Assembly: GCF_005405925.1 (NCBI RefSeq)
Contig: NZ_BJHV01000001.1
Location: 10,850,001-10,914,000 of the forward strand
Reading direction: 5' to 3'
DNA: 64,000 nucleotides
Source of the DNA: Streptomyces antimycoticus
GTDB lineage: Bacteria > Actinomycetota > Actinomycetes > Streptomycetales > Streptomycetaceae
The translations under genes were made by a program, and so were the position numbers. The notes under the pieces are model-generated. The model worked only from the letters and a program-made list of their open reading frames with translations, was not told the origin of the DNA and made no database searches. Positions 17,801 to 26,810 of the stretch are shown here, piece by piece (the first letter of the stretch is position 1; every line of letters begins with the position of its first letter).

Positions 17801-18316
17801 ATGCCCTCTGACCACATGATGGTGATGGAACTCCTGCACGCTTCCCACGCTGCTGCCGGCCAGCCCGAACCAGCCCGGCGCATCGATGCACCCGACTGCC
17901 AGGTCGTCAGCCGAGCCGCGCGAGCGGACGCGGACGAAGGCGGCATGCGACGAGTGGAGTTCCTCGCGATCGGTACCGCGATCTGCGCGCACGATCTGAC
18001 GACCGTCCTGGCCGGTCACAAGAACGTCTCCACCGAACAGCTCCTGGACGAACTCTCCGCTAGCCACCGCAACGCCGGCAGCGACAATCCGTTGCTCGGC
18101 CTGCTCCGCGCCATCCATGCCCAGGACATGCAACGCATGGCTGAACTCCTGGTGGATCTCTTCGGCCGCGACCAAGGCGCGTTCTTCGACCTGATCGTGG
18201 AACTGGGCCGCTACGCCGCCGACTGCGTGTCCATGCTGGAGATCCTCGGCATCAGCCCAGTCGCGGAGACCCTCACCGAGTTGGAGATCACCGTCAGGGA
18301 GTACGCCGACAGCTGA
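17801..18316 (+). CDS. hypothetical protein, alpha-helical
   Basis: 171 residues from ATG 17801, with GGGAGG eight bases upstream. Predicted soluble and mostly helical: SDHMMVMELLHASHAAAGQP, EFLAIGTAICAHDLTTVLAG, LLGLLRAIHAQDMQRMAELL, GAFFDLIVELGRYAADCVSM, SPVAETLTELEITVREYADS. The codon usage is strongly streptomycete and the frame is clean. I do not recognise the family and no neighbour suggests a role. Confidence 0.7.
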   Translation: MPSDHMMVMELLHASHAAAGQPEPARRIDAPDCQVVSRAARADADEGGMRRVEFLAIGTAICAHDLTTVLAGHKNVSTEQLLDELSASHRNAGSDNPLLGLLRAIHAQDMQRMAELLVDLFGRDQGAFFDLIVELGRYAADCVSMLEILGISPVAETLTELEITVREYADS

Positions 18317-18598
18317 TGGCAGCCGGGCCGGCCCCCGCCGCGCACGCCATCGTTGGACGGGCTGCTCCTGGGAGCCACGGGCTGGACGCCGGATGAGATC
18401 GCCACCGGCGCCGCCCTGCCCACCGAGCTCGGGCAATTCCCTGGTGGCCGTGCGCTGTACGATCTGCGACCCCGGTGACCCGCCCGCTTCAACTGGTCGG
18501 GTGGCGCCCCCTGACCACAGCACCAGGAAGCTGGGGATAGCGCAGGCCCGTGCGGCACCGGGAGGATGGGCGGGACGCCAGCCGACAGGAAGGGCGCG

Positions 18599-18954
18599 AT
18601 GGAGAGCTTCTTCGAACGCGTCGGGAGTATCTGGTCGGCGGGCTGAGGCGATCTGCACTGGCACATCCTGCCGACTCCGGATGAGCCCTCGCCGCGCCGT
18701 ACAAGGGATTAGCAGCCCCGCCGGGACTGCAGAGCGTGCCGGAGCAGGGTATGCACTGCACGCTCCTGCACGTCGTCGGACTGAGCAGCACCGACATCGA
18801 CACGGACGCGCTCCTCAAGGATGTCGGGAGCTACGCGCAGGTGGTGCGGCCGTTCACCTTGACGTTCGACCGGCCCGCGGTGGGCGCTGTCGCTGTGGAA
18901 ATCAGCGGATGGCCGCGAGATCCGTTCGCCGGGATCGTGGACGCCCTCGCCTAA
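18599..18954 (+). pseudogene. 2'-5' RNA ligase-like (2H phosphoesterase) gene, 5' half
   Basis: ATG 18599 with AGGAAGG upstream reads MESFFERVGSIWSAG, then an in-frame TGA, then DLHWHILPTPDEP (first HxH region), a frameshift, GMHCTLLHVVGLSSTDIDTD, VVRPFTLTFDRPAVGAVAVE, SGWPRDPFAGIVDALA. At 18951-18954 (CTAA) an IS element begins. The second catalytic motif (YPHMSVAY) is found 11 kb away at 29946, directly beyond the other edge of the IS nest. The gene carried a stop and a frameshift as well as the insertion. Confidence 0.75.
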
Positions 18955-19823
18955 AGGGTGTTGCAGAAGGCCGTGAACTGGCAGCCTGAGCTGCGGGGGC
19001 GGCGCGGTCTGCTCATGCGGTGAGGGCGAGGTTGTGCATGTGGGCGACGGCCTGGACAGCGTGATGGAGGCCGTTGCCGTGCTGTCGGCAGTCGCGGAGG
19101 ATCTTGTGGTTCTTCATCCGGCCGATCACATGCTCCACCCGAGCGCGGACCTTGCGGTGCGCGGCATTGTCCTCTTCCTCGCCCTTCAGTAGCGGCCGCC
19201 CGGGCCGTTTGCGATGAGGGACGATCAGGCCGGTGTTGATGTAGGCACCGTCACCGAGCACGGTCACACCCTCGCAGTGCTCGGCCAGACCGGACTCACG
19301 CCAGGCCTTCGCATCCGCCGTGGTGCCCGGCACCGGGCGAGCCGTAGCAATCACCAGGCGTGTGTCCGCGTCCACGATGACCTGCACGTTCGCCGAGAAC
19401 CGGTAGTTGCGCGAAGACGTGCCCACCGTCCGATCGCGGACCGGGACCAGTGTCCCGTCCACGATCCACAACCGGTCCGCCGCCTGCTGGGGGGGCCGCA
19501 CCGGCTCGAGCGCAAGGAGTGGTCCAAGGCGCTGGATGACCCGGCACACAGTGGCCGGCGAGATCCCGAACAAGGGCGCGAGCTGCCGCATGGTGAGGTT
19601 CGTGCGGTAGTACACGGCCACCAGCAGCACCCGTTCCGGCAACGGCAGCCGCCACGGGCGGCCCCACCCGCAGCCCTCACCACCACGCTCCCGGACCGCC
19701 CTCAGCAGCCGCCCGAACTGATCCACCCGCAAGCCGGTGAACGTCTCCACCCACACCCGCTCGGCCCTCAACACCCCAGCCATACACCAGAGATTCCCAG
19801 TTCACGGCCTTCTGCAACACGCT
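18955..19823. mobile_element. IS5-family element 'a', copy 1
   Basis: 869-bp element bounded by inverted repeats AGGGTGTTGCAGAAGGCCGT and its complement (right end reads ...AACACGCT, one mismatch). The flanks are CTAA on the left and TTAA on the right (shared with the next element). It is identical as far as I can compare to the copy at 20700-21568. One transposase gene fills it. Confidence 0.9.
19013..19783 (-). CDS. IS5-family transposase (element a, copy 1)
   Basis: 256-residue DDE transposase of the DDE_Tnp_4 (HARBI-like) type. N-terminal helix-turn-helix region NLTMRQLAPLFGISPATVCR; catalytic D in LWIVDGTLVPV, second D in VTVLGDGAYINTGL, E in RVEHVIGRMKNHKILRDCRQ. Cuts and pastes the element at TTAA/CTAA-like targets. 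Apparently intact; start MAGVLRAERVWVETF at 19783. Confidence 0.9.
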   Translation of the reverse strand: MAGVLRAERVWVETFTGLRVDQFGRLLRAVRERGGEGCGWGRPWRLPLPERVLLVAVYYRTNLTMRQLAPLFGISPATVCRVIQRLGPLLALEPVRPPQQAADRLWIVDGTLVPVRDRTVGTSSRNYRFSANVQVIVDADTRLVIATARPVPGTTADAKAWRESGLAEHCEGVTVLGDGAYINTGLIVPHRKRPGRPLLKGEEEDNAAHRKVRARVEHVIGRMKNHKILRDCRQHGNGLHHAVQAVAHMHNLALTA

Positions 19824-19827
19824 TTAA

Positions 19828-20695
19828 AGGGTGTTGCAGAAGGCCGTGATCAGGCAGGTCGGAGTGGTGATCGGAGGTGTGTGGTCATGCGGCGATGGCG
19901 AGGTTGTGCATGCGGGCGACGGCCTGGACGGCGTGGTGGAGGCCGTTGCCGCGTTGCCGACAGTCGCGGAGGATCTTGTAGTTCTTCATGCGGGAGAAGG
20001 TGTGCTCGACGCGGGCGCGGACCTTGCGATGCTGCGCGTTGTCCTCCTCCTCGCCCTTCAACAGCGGGCGTCCGGGGCGTTTACGGTGCGGGACAATCAG
20101 CCCGGTGTTGATATAGGCGCCGTCGCCGAGAACCGTCACGCCCTTGCAGTGCGCGGCCAGGCCGGAGTCCCGCCAGGCTTTCGCGTCCGCCGTGTTGCCG
20201 GGCACCGGCCGGGCCGCGGCCACCACCAGGCGCGTCTCCGCGTCCACGATGACCTGCACGTTCGCCGAGCACCGGTAGTTGCGCGAGGATGCTCCGACCT
20301 TGCGGTCACGGACCGGGACGAGAGTCCCGTCCACGATCCACAGCCGCTCGGCGGCATCGGTGGCGGCCCGGGCCGGCTCGAGCGCGAGCAGCGGACCGAG
20401 CCGCTGGATCACCCGGCACACCGTCGCCGGTGAGACGCCGAACAGCGGGGCGAGCTGCCGCATGGTGAGGTTCGTGCGGTAGTACACGGCCACCAGCAGC
20501 ACCCGCTCGGCCAGCGGCAGCCGCCACGGACGGCCCCAGCCGCAGCCCTCGCCACCACGTTCCCGGACGGCTTTCAGTAGCCGGCCGAACTGATCGACCC
20601 GCAACCCGGTGAACGTCTCCACCCACACCCGCTCGGCCCTCAACACCCCAGCCATACAGCGGATATGCCCTGATCACGGCCTTCTGCAACACCCT
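19828..20695. mobile_element. IS5-family element 'b', copy 1
   Basis: 868-bp relative of element a with the same 21-base ends (then TCAGG instead of ACTGG). A single TTAA separates it from element a on each side (19824-19827 and 20696-20699). A second copy lies inverted at 27383-28250. Confidence 0.9.
19885..20655 (-). CDS. IS5-family transposase (element b, copy 1)
   Basis: 256-residue paralogue of the element a transposase, about nine tenths identical by eye. Same catalytic D-D-E positions (IVDGTLVPVRDRKVG, GDGAYINTGL, RVEHTFSRMKNYKIL). The frame is intact. The 27423-28193 copy has the same protein sequence, indicating recent movement. Confidence 0.9.
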   Translation of the reverse strand: MAGVLRAERVWVETFTGLRVDQFGRLLKAVRERGGEGCGWGRPWRLPLAERVLLVAVYYRTNLTMRQLAPLFGVSPATVCRVIQRLGPLLALEPARAATDAAERLWIVDGTLVPVRDRKVGASSRNYRCSANVQVIVDAETRLVVAAARPVPGNTADAKAWRDSGLAAHCKGVTVLGDGAYINTGLIVPHRKRPGRPLLKGEEEDNAQHRKVRARVEHTFSRMKNYKILRDCRQRGNGLHHAVQAVARMHNLAIAA

Positions 20696-20699
20696 TTAA

Positions 20700-21568
20700 A
20701 GGGTGTTGCAGAAGGCCGTGAACTGGCAGCCTGAGCTGCGGGGGCGGCGCGGTCTGCTCATGCGGTGAGGGCGAGGTTGTGCATGTGGGCGACGGCCTGG
20801 ACAGCGTGATGGAGGCCGTTGCCGTGCTGTCGGCAGTCGCGGAGGATCTTGTGGTTCTTCATCCGGCCGATCACATGCTCCACCCGAGCGCGGACCTTGC
20901 GGTGCGCGGCATTGTCCTCTTCCTCGCCCTTCAGTAGCGGCCGCCCGGGCCGTTTGCGATGAGGGACGATCAGGCCGGTGTTGATGTAGGCACCGTCACC
21001 GAGCACGGTCACACCCTCGCAGTGCTCGGCCAGACCGGACTCACGCCAGGCCTTCGCATCCGCCGTGGTGCCCGGCACCGGGCGAGCCGTAGCAATCACC
21101 AGGCGTGTGTCCGCGTCCACGATGACCTGCACGTTCGCCGAGAACCGGTAGTTGCGCGAAGACGTGCCCACCGTCCGATCGCGGACCGGGACCAGTGTCC
21201 CGTCCACGATCCACAACCGGTCCGCCGCCTGCTGGGGGGGCCGCACCGGCTCGAGCGCAAGGAGTGGTCCAAGGCGCTGGATGACCCGGCACACAGTGGC
21301 CGGCGAGATCCCGAACAAGGGCGCGAGCTGCCGCATGGTGAGGTTCGTGCGGTAGTACACGGCCACCAGCAGCACCCGTTCCGGCAACGGCAGCCGCCAC
21401 GGGCGGCCCCACCCGCAGCCCTCACCACCACGCTCCCGGACCGCCCTCAGCAGCCGCCCGAACTGATCCACCCGCAAGCCGGTGAACGTCTCCACCCACA
21501 CCCGCTCGGCCCTCAACACCCCAGCCATACACCAGAGATTCCCAGTTCACGGCCTTCTGCAACACGCT
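20700..21568. mobile_element. IS5-family element 'a', copy 2
   Basis: Second copy of element a in the same orientation, so the order is a-b-a. The right flank TTA is interrupted by the TA target of the following IS630 element. Confidence 0.9.
20758..21528 (-). CDS. IS5-family transposase (element a, copy 2)
   Basis: Same 256-residue protein as at 19013-19783, with no difference seen along its length. Identical paralogues in direct orientation 0.9 kb apart could recombine and delete element b. Confidence 0.9.
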   Translation of the reverse strand: MAGVLRAERVWVETFTGLRVDQFGRLLRAVRERGGEGCGWGRPWRLPLPERVLLVAVYYRTNLTMRQLAPLFGISPATVCRVIQRLGPLLALEPVRPPQQAADRLWIVDGTLVPVRDRTVGTSSRNYRFSANVQVIVDADTRLVIATARPVPGTTADAKAWRESGLAEHCEGVTVLGDGAYINTGLIVPHRKRPGRPLLKGEEEDNAAHRKVRARVEHVIGRMKNHKILRDCRQHGNGLHHAVQAVAHMHNLALTA

Positions 21569-21571
21569 TTA

Positions 21572-22728
21572 CTGATCTTTTCGTAAGTTCGGTGGGTGTG
21601 CTGGCCTTGCGAGTGGGAGGCTTTCGGGGTGGCTTATCGACCCTCGCCTTCGGCTGCCGGCTCGTCTCTTCCTCCTTTGTCGCGGCCTCAGTTGGCGGAG
21701 GCACGGCGTGTTCGGGCGGTCGAGTTGTTCGAGGAGGGCGCCTCGAATGCGGAGATCGCGCGGGCGGTGGGTGTGTGTGCCGAGAGTGTGCGGCGTTGGC
21801 GTCGGGTGTGGAAGGAAGGCGGCGTTTGGGCCCTGCGGCGGCGTGCGGCCACCGGGCGCCCGCCCAAGCTGGACGACGCCCAGGTCGAGATGGTCCGGGC
21901 CGCGTTGGCGCGAGGTGCCCGGGCTCATGGTTTCGAGGCCGACCTGTGGACCCTGGAGCGAGTCGGCGCCGTCGTGGAGCAGAAAACGGGGGTGGTGTTG
22001 TCGAGGGCGTCGGTGTGGCGGCTGCTGACCGGCCGGCTCGGGTGGAGTCTGCAACGTCCCGAGCGGAGGGCGGTCGAGCGGGACGAGTCCGAGATCGCCC
22101 GCTGGGTCGCGCACGAGTGGCCGCGCATCAAAAAGGGGCCGTGAACACACGTGCCTGGATCGTGTTCCTCGACGAATCAGGTGTCTCCCTGCTGCCTCAG
22201 ATCCGCCGCACCTACGCACCCCGTGGCCGGACCCCGCTGCTGCGGCACCGCCTGAACTGGAAGCGGGCGTCGATGGCCGGGGCCCTGGGCTATCACTCCA
22301 CCGATCCCGAACGCGGGGCCCGTCTGTGCTTCCACCTCAAGCCCGGCAGCTACGACACCCCCGCGCTCATCGAGGTCCTGGAGTAGATGAAGGTATTCTA
22401 CCGCGGCGAGCAAGTGGTGCTGGTCCGAGACGGCCTGTCGGCCCACTGGAGCCGGGCGATGCGCGCCTGGGTCGCCGAGCAGGACTGGCTCACTCTGGAG
22501 CGATTACCCGCCTACGCTCCCGAGCTGAACCCGGTGGAACTGCTGTGGTCCTCGCTCAAGAAGCGTGAACTCGCCAACCTCGCCGGCGACCACCTCGCTG
22601 ACGTCACCGACGCCACCGAACAAGGCATCCACCGCATCAACCACAACCCACAACTGCCATGGTCCTTTCTCGCCCACACCGGCATGACCATCCACCCAAC
22701 ACACCCACCGAACTTACGAAAAGATCAG
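21572..22728. mobile_element. IS630-family element, copy 1
   Basis: 1157 bp with near-perfect terminal inverted repeats (CTGATCTTTTCGTAAGTTCG and complement) flanked by a TA duplication (21570-21571 and 22729-22730), the hallmark of IS630/Tc1-mariner transposition. It carries two overlapping frames. It is inserted into the TTAA flank of IS element a. Confidence 0.93.
21629..22144 (+). CDS. IS630 transposase orfA (DNA-binding part), copy 1
   Basis: GTG 21629 behind GGGAGG. Helix-turn-helix region LFEEGASNAEIARAVGVCAE, SVRRWRRVW, then GRPPKLDDAQVEMVRAALA and a winged segment (GVVLSRASVWRLLTGRLGWS). It ends KKGP at 22144. It overlaps orfB at an AAAAAGGGG stretch, which would permit a -1 ribosomal slip to make the full transposase, as in other IS630 elements. 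A 15-codon patch (RVWKEGGVWALRRR) differs sharply from copy 2. Confidence 0.85.
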   Translation: MAYRPSPSAAGSSLPPLSRPQLAEARRVRAVELFEEGASNAEIARAVGVCAESVRRWRRVWKEGGVWALRRRAATGRPPKLDDAQVEMVRAALARGARAHGFEADLWTLERVGAVVEQKTGVVLSRASVWRLLTGRLGWSLQRPERRAVERDESEIARWVAHEWPRIKKGP

Positions 22729-22731
22729 TAG
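22141..22731 (+). pseudogene. IS630 transposase orfB (catalytic part), copy 1, nonsense mutation
   Basis: Catalytic DDE half: D in IVFLDESGVSLLPQ, D in VLVRDGLSAHWSRAM, E in LNPVELLWSSLKKREL. An in-frame TAG at 22384-22386 sits between the first and second Asp, where copy 2 has CAG (EVLEQMKVFYRGEQ). This copy therefore cannot make a full transposase without suppression. The terminal stop (TAG 22729-22731) is formed by the duplicated target TA. Confidence 0.85.
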
Positions 22732-22870
22732 GGCGTGTTTCGAAAGTCAACGTCGGGACGGCGGTTTCCGCCATAGCGGTGGTTTGCCGTCCCGGCCGCC
22801 GTTCTGCCCGGTGCGCCGCCAGGACACTGGCCGGGGCGGCCGGGGGCCGCCGTGGAGGGCGGGAGAGCGC

Positions 22871-25282
22871 ATGGCCGACAGCAGGATCCTGGTCGCGGTA
22901 CCGGAACACCCTCGGGGCGAGGGCGCCGAGTCCCAGCAGTTACGGAAGATCCGGGACGCGATCGAGGCGGGCGGCTTCGAAGTCCGGTGGGTGGTAACGG
23001 CGGAGGACGCGGACGCGGTACTGCGCACCGAGGCTGGTCTGGCGGCGGCGCTGGTGGCCTGGGGCCTTCCCAGGGCCGCCGGTGACGGGCCCGGCGCCGC
23101 GCTCGCCGCGCCGGGAGGCACACTCGCCCGGCCGGGCAGCACCCTCGACGGGACCCCAGGCGGCGGCGCTGTGCTGCGCCGGATCGGCCGCCGATTCCGG
23201 GACCTGCCGGTCTTCTTGGTGATGGCCGACGAGGGCCTGGGGGACCTGCCGCTGTGGGTGTCCGAGTCGGTCGTGGGCTACGTCTGGCCGCTGGAGGACA
23301 CCCCGGGCTTCATCGCGGGCCGCATCACCACCGCCGCCCACGCCTACCGGGCATCCGTGCTGCCGCCGTTCTTCCGGGCACTGCGCCGGTTCGACGACGC
23401 CCACGAATACTCCTGGCACACCCCGGCCCACTCCGGCGGTGTCGCCTTCCTCAAGTCGCCGGCGGGACGCGCCTTCCACGACTACTTCGGAGAGCGGCTG
23501 CTGCGCAGCGACCTGTCGATCTCGGTCGAGGAACTGGGCTCGCTGTTCGAGCACACCGGCCCGATCGGCGAGGCGGAGCGCAACGCGGCCCGTGTGTTCG
23601 GCTCCGAACTCACCTACTTCGTGCTGCACGGCGACTCGACGTGCAATCGCCTGGTAGGCCATTTCAGCGTCACCCGCGACGAGATCGCGCTGGTGGACCG
23701 CAACTGCCACAAGTCCGTGCTGCACGGCCTGGTCGTCTCGGGTGCCCGGCCGGTCTACCTGGTCCCCACCCGTAACGGCTACGGCCTGGCGGGACCGCTG
23801 CCCCCGGCCGAGATCGCCGCGGACGCGGTGGCGGCCCGGATCGCCGCGCATCCGCTCACCGAGGGCGCGGTGTCCCCGCACCCGCAGTACGCGGTGTTCA
23901 CCAACTCCACTTACGACGGCCTGAGTTACGACGCCGTAGCCACCGCTCGCGCGTTCGCCGCCAGTACGCCCCGGGTGCACTTCGACGAGGCGTGGTTCGC
24001 GTACGCCCGTTTCCACCCGCTCTACGCCGGCCGTTACGGCATGTCGGTGGACGAGGATGCCTTCCCCGGCCCGGACCGCCCGACCGTGTTCGCCACCCAG
24101 TCCACGCACAAGCTGCTGGCGGCGCTGTCGCAGAGCGCGATGGTGCACATGCGATCCGCACCGCGGGCACCGGTGGAGCATGACCGGTTCAACGAGGCGC
24201 TGATGATGCACGGCACCACCTCGCCCCTCTACCCAATGATCGCCTCGCTCGACGTGGCGACGGCGATGATGGACGGCCCGCAGGGCGAGTGGCTGATCGA
24301 CGAGGCGGTGACCGAGGCGATCCGCTTCCGTCAGGAGACGGTGCGCCTGCGACGGCGGATCGAGAGCGCCGGGGACCGGCCGCCGTGGTTCTTCGGGGTG
24401 TGGCAGCCGGACACGGTCACCGACCCGGCGACCGGCGAACGGCTGCCGTTCGAGGAAGCCCCGCCGGAGCTGCTGCGCACCGAGCAGTCCTGCTGGCTGC
24501 TGGAGCCCGGCGCCGACTGGCACGGTTTCCCCGGGCTGACCGAGGGCCACTGCATGTTGGACCCCGTCAAGGTCACGCTGACCTGTCCGGGGATCAGCGC
24601 CACCGGCGAGATGGCCGAGGAGGGCATCCCGGCCCGGGTGCTCACCGCCTATCTGGCCACCCGGAAGATTGTGGTGGAGAAGACCGACAGTTACACCACG
24701 CTGATCCTGTTCTCCATGGGCATCACCAAGGGCAAGTGGGGCACCCTGCTGGACGCCCTGACGGATTTCAAGGCCCTCTACGACGCCGACGCCCCACTGG
24801 AGCGGGTCCTGCCGGAGGCCGTCGCCGCGCATCCCCGCCGGTACGCGGGCCTGACCCTGCGCGGGCTGTGCCAGGAGATGCACGAGCAACTGCGCTCGGT
24901 GCGCCTGGTGGAGCTTCTGGACACGGCCTTCCAGCAGCTCCCGCAGCCCGTGGCGCCACCTCAGCACTGTTATCAGCGGCTGGTGCGGGGTGACACCGAG
25001 CGGGTCCGGATCTCGGAGGCGGCGGGCCGGGTGGCGGCCGCCATGGTGACGGTCACCCCGCCTGGCATCCCGGTCCTGATGCCGGGCGAGTCCATCGGCG
25101 CACCCGACGGCCCGCTGCTGCGCTATCTCACCGCCCTGGAGTCCTTCGACCGCCGCTTCCCCGGCTTCCGCAGCGAGACCCACGGCGTGACCAACGACGA
25201 GGACACGGGCGACTACCTGATCGAGTGCCTGATCCAGGGCGCGGGGCAGATGCCGGGGCACTCGCCCGGGCGTATCGGTTAG
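22871..25282 (+). CDS. Orn/Lys/Arg decarboxylase (PLP fold type I)
   Basis: 803 residues, cytoplasmic, decarboxylating a basic amino acid to a polyamine precursor (agmatine, cadaverine or putrescine); the exact substrate cannot be told. ATG 22871 has GGGAGAG upstream. N-terminal wing (response-regulator-like, residues 1-160), then the PLP core: HGDSTCNRLVGHF, VDRNCHKSVLHGLVVSGARP, VHFDEAWFAYARFHPLY, and ATQSTHKLLAALSQ with the Schiff-base Lys at about 414; then a C-terminal domain (VLMPGESIG). Intact, and the only non-transposon gene in the IS nest. The stop TAG overlaps the first bases of the following IS5 element, so the native C-terminus may be slightly shortened. A role in acid resistance or polyamine supply is inference. 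Confidence 0.9.
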   Translation: MADSRILVAVPEHPRGEGAESQQLRKIRDAIEAGGFEVRWVVTAEDADAVLRTEAGLAAALVAWGLPRAAGDGPGAALAAPGGTLARPGSTLDGTPGGGAVLRRIGRRFRDLPVFLVMADEGLGDLPLWVSESVVGYVWPLEDTPGFIAGRITTAAHAYRASVLPPFFRALRRFDDAHEYSWHTPAHSGGVAFLKSPAGRAFHDYFGERLLRSDLSISVEELGSLFEHTGPIGEAERNAARVFGSELTYFVLHGDSTCNRLVGHFSVTRDEIALVDRNCHKSVLHGLVVSGARPVYLVPTRNGYGLAGPLPPAEIAADAVAARIAAHPLTEGAVSPHPQYAVFTNSTYDGLSYDAVATARAFAASTPRVHFDEAWFAYARFHPLYAGRYGMSVDEDAFPGPDRPTVFATQSTHKLLAALSQSAMVHMRSAPRAPVEHDRFNEALMMHGTTSPLYPMIASLDVATAMMDGPQGEWLIDEAVTEAIRFRQETVRLRRRIESAGDRPPWFFGVWQPDTVTDPATGERLPFEEAPPELLRTEQSCWLLEPGADWHGFPGLTEGHCMLDPVKVTLTCPGISATGEMAEEGIPARVLTAYLATRKIVVEKTDSYTTLILFSMGITKGKWGTLLDALTDFKALYDADAPLERVLPEAVAAHPRRYAGLTLRGLCQEMHEQLRSVRLVELLDTAFQQLPQPVAPPQHCYQRLVRGDTERVRISEAAGRVAAAMVTVTPPGIPVLMPGESIGAPDGPLLRYLTALESFDRRFPGFRSETHGVTNDEDTGDYLIECLIQGAGQMPGHSPGRIG

Positions 25283-26224
25283 GGTCTCTTGGGAAAGTGC
25301 TGGTCACAGCCACTCGTTGAGGACTGCGACCAGCACTGTCGCCTCGTAGCGGACGGCGAGCTTGTCGTACCTCGTGGCGACGGCCCGGTGGCGCTTGAAA
25401 CGATTGATTCCGCACTCGAGGGCATGGCGCTCGCGGTAGTCGGTCTTGTCGAACTTCGGCGGCCGACCGCCTCGGGAGCCTAGCTTCTGACGATTGCGGA
25501 CGCGGTCCGCCGGGACCGGGATGGTCGCCTTGATTCCGCGTCTTCGCAGGTACGCTCGGTTGCGGCGGGAGTCGTACGCCTTGTCAGCCCGCACCCGGTC
25601 CGGTCGACTGCGAGGCCGGCCAGGACCGAGTCGGGGCACCCGAATCGCCTCCAGGACCGGCCCGAACTGCGGCGAGTCACCCCGCTGCCCGGCCGTGATC
25701 AGTACAGACAGAGGCTTCTGCCCCTGTTCGACGGCGAGGTGGATCTTTGTGGTCAGCCCGCCCCGGGAACGTCGGAGGCCGTGGTCGGTCGGCTCGACGG
25801 CGATGCCGCCAGGCGGCTCCTTTTGCAGGCCCCCCTTTTCGACGCTCCGACGGCGTGCTGGTGAGCCCGGCACACGGTGGAGTCGACATTCACATCCCAG
25901 GTGATCAGGCCCTTCACGTCGGCCTCGGCCTGGAGCTGGGTGACGATCCGGGCCCAGGTGCCATCGCGCTGCCAGCGCCGGAACAGGTCGTAGGCCCGGT
26001 CCCACGGCCCGCAGCGTTCTGGCACATCACGCCAGGGAACACCGGTCCGGGTCCGCCACCGTATGCCGTCTATCAGCTGCCGCCGAGTCCATACCGGCGG
26101 ACGGCCCGGCTTGATGCCCCGCGGCAACAACGGCTCCAGCCGGGCCCACTGGCCATTCGTCAGATCACCACGCCCCACGGAACGTGATCATCCACGACCA
26201 AGATCCACTTTCGCAACAGACCCT
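25281..26224. mobile_element. IS5-family element 'c'
   Basis: 944 bp with terminal repeats AGGGTCTCTTGGGAAAGTG and, at the right end, the complement of AGGGTCTGTTGCGAAAGTG (2 mismatches). The left end abuts the decarboxylase stop codon; the right end shares two bases (CT) with the IS630 copy 2 end. No matching target duplication is seen. Confidence 0.88.
25304..26178 (-). CDS. IS5 (IS427-type) transposase, two overlapping frames
   Basis: First frame from ATG 26178: [54 protein letters not shown], and catalytic D in [16 protein letters not shown]. At AAAAGGGGGG (about 25820-25830) a -1 slip joins the second frame: [21 protein letters not shown] in [21 protein letters not shown] in [20 protein letters not shown], ending VAVLNEWL at 25304. 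This two-frame organisation with a slippery run is normal in this group, so the gene is probably functional, not broken. Confidence 0.85.
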
Positions 26225-26810
26225 GATCTTTTCGTAAGTTCGGTGGGTGTGGTGGGTGGATGGTCAGGCCGGTGTGGGCGAGAAAGGACCATGGCAGTCG
26301 GGGGTTGGCGTTGATGCGGTGGATGCCTTGTTCGGTGGCGTCGGCGACATCGGCGAGGTGGTCGCCGGCGAGGTTGGCGAGTTCACGCTTCTTGAGCGAG
26401 GACCACAGCAGTTCCACCGGGTTCAGCTCGGGAGCGTAGGCGGGTAATCGTTCCAGGGTTAGCCAGTCCTGTTCGGCGACCCAGGCGCGCATCGCCCGGC
26501 TCCAGTGGGCGGACAGGCCGTCCCAGACCAGCACCACTTGCTCGCCGCGGTAGAACACCTTCATCTGCTCCAGGACCTCGATGAGCGCGGTGGTGTCGTA
26601 GCTGCCGGGCTTGAGGTGGAAGCACAGACGGGCCCCGCGTTCGGGATCGGTGGAGTGATAGCCCAGGGCCCCGGCCATCGACGCCCGCTTCCAGTTCAGG
26701 CGGTGCCGCAGCAGCGGGGTCCGGCCACGGGGTGCGTAGGTGCGGCGGATCTGAGGCAGCAGGGAGACACCTGATTCGTCGAGGAACACGATCCAGGCAC
26801 GTGTGTTCAC
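26160..26810 (-). CDS. IS630 transposase orfB, copy 2 (stop codon lost, extended)
   Basis: Uninterrupted catalytic half: FLDESGVSLLPQ, VLVWDGLSAHWSRAM, LNPVELLWSSLKKREL. Because the TA target bases that normally complete the TAG stop are missing here, translation runs past NLRKDQ into element c for about 20 extra residues ([19 protein letters not shown]). Start GTG 26810 overlaps the orfA stop. It could still act in trans on copy 1. Confidence 0.8.
   Translation of the reverse strand: MNTRAWIVFLDESGVSLLPQIRRTYAPRGRTPLLRHRLNWKRASMAGALGYHSTDPERGARLCFHLKPGSYDTTALIEVLEQMKVFYRGEQVVLVWDGLSAHWSRAMRAWVAEQDWLTLERLPAYAPELNPVELLWSSLKKRELANLAGDHLADVADATEQGIHRINANPRLPWSFLAHTGLTIHPPHPPNLRKDQGLLRKWILVVDDHVPWGVVI

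Noticed and set aside
19013..21528. Tandem identical IS copies as an assembly duplication
   Set aside because: Considered, but the intervening element b and exact TTAA spacers argue for real sequential insertions; long reads would settle it.
22940..25261. A 773-codon reverse open frame opposite the decarboxylase
   Set aside because: Antisense shadow of a GC-rich gene; His/Arg/Gly-rich with no motifs.
25820..25830. Frameshift in IS element c as a lesion
   Set aside because: The A4G6 slippery run and two-frame organisation are normal for this IS group, so it is probably programmed.
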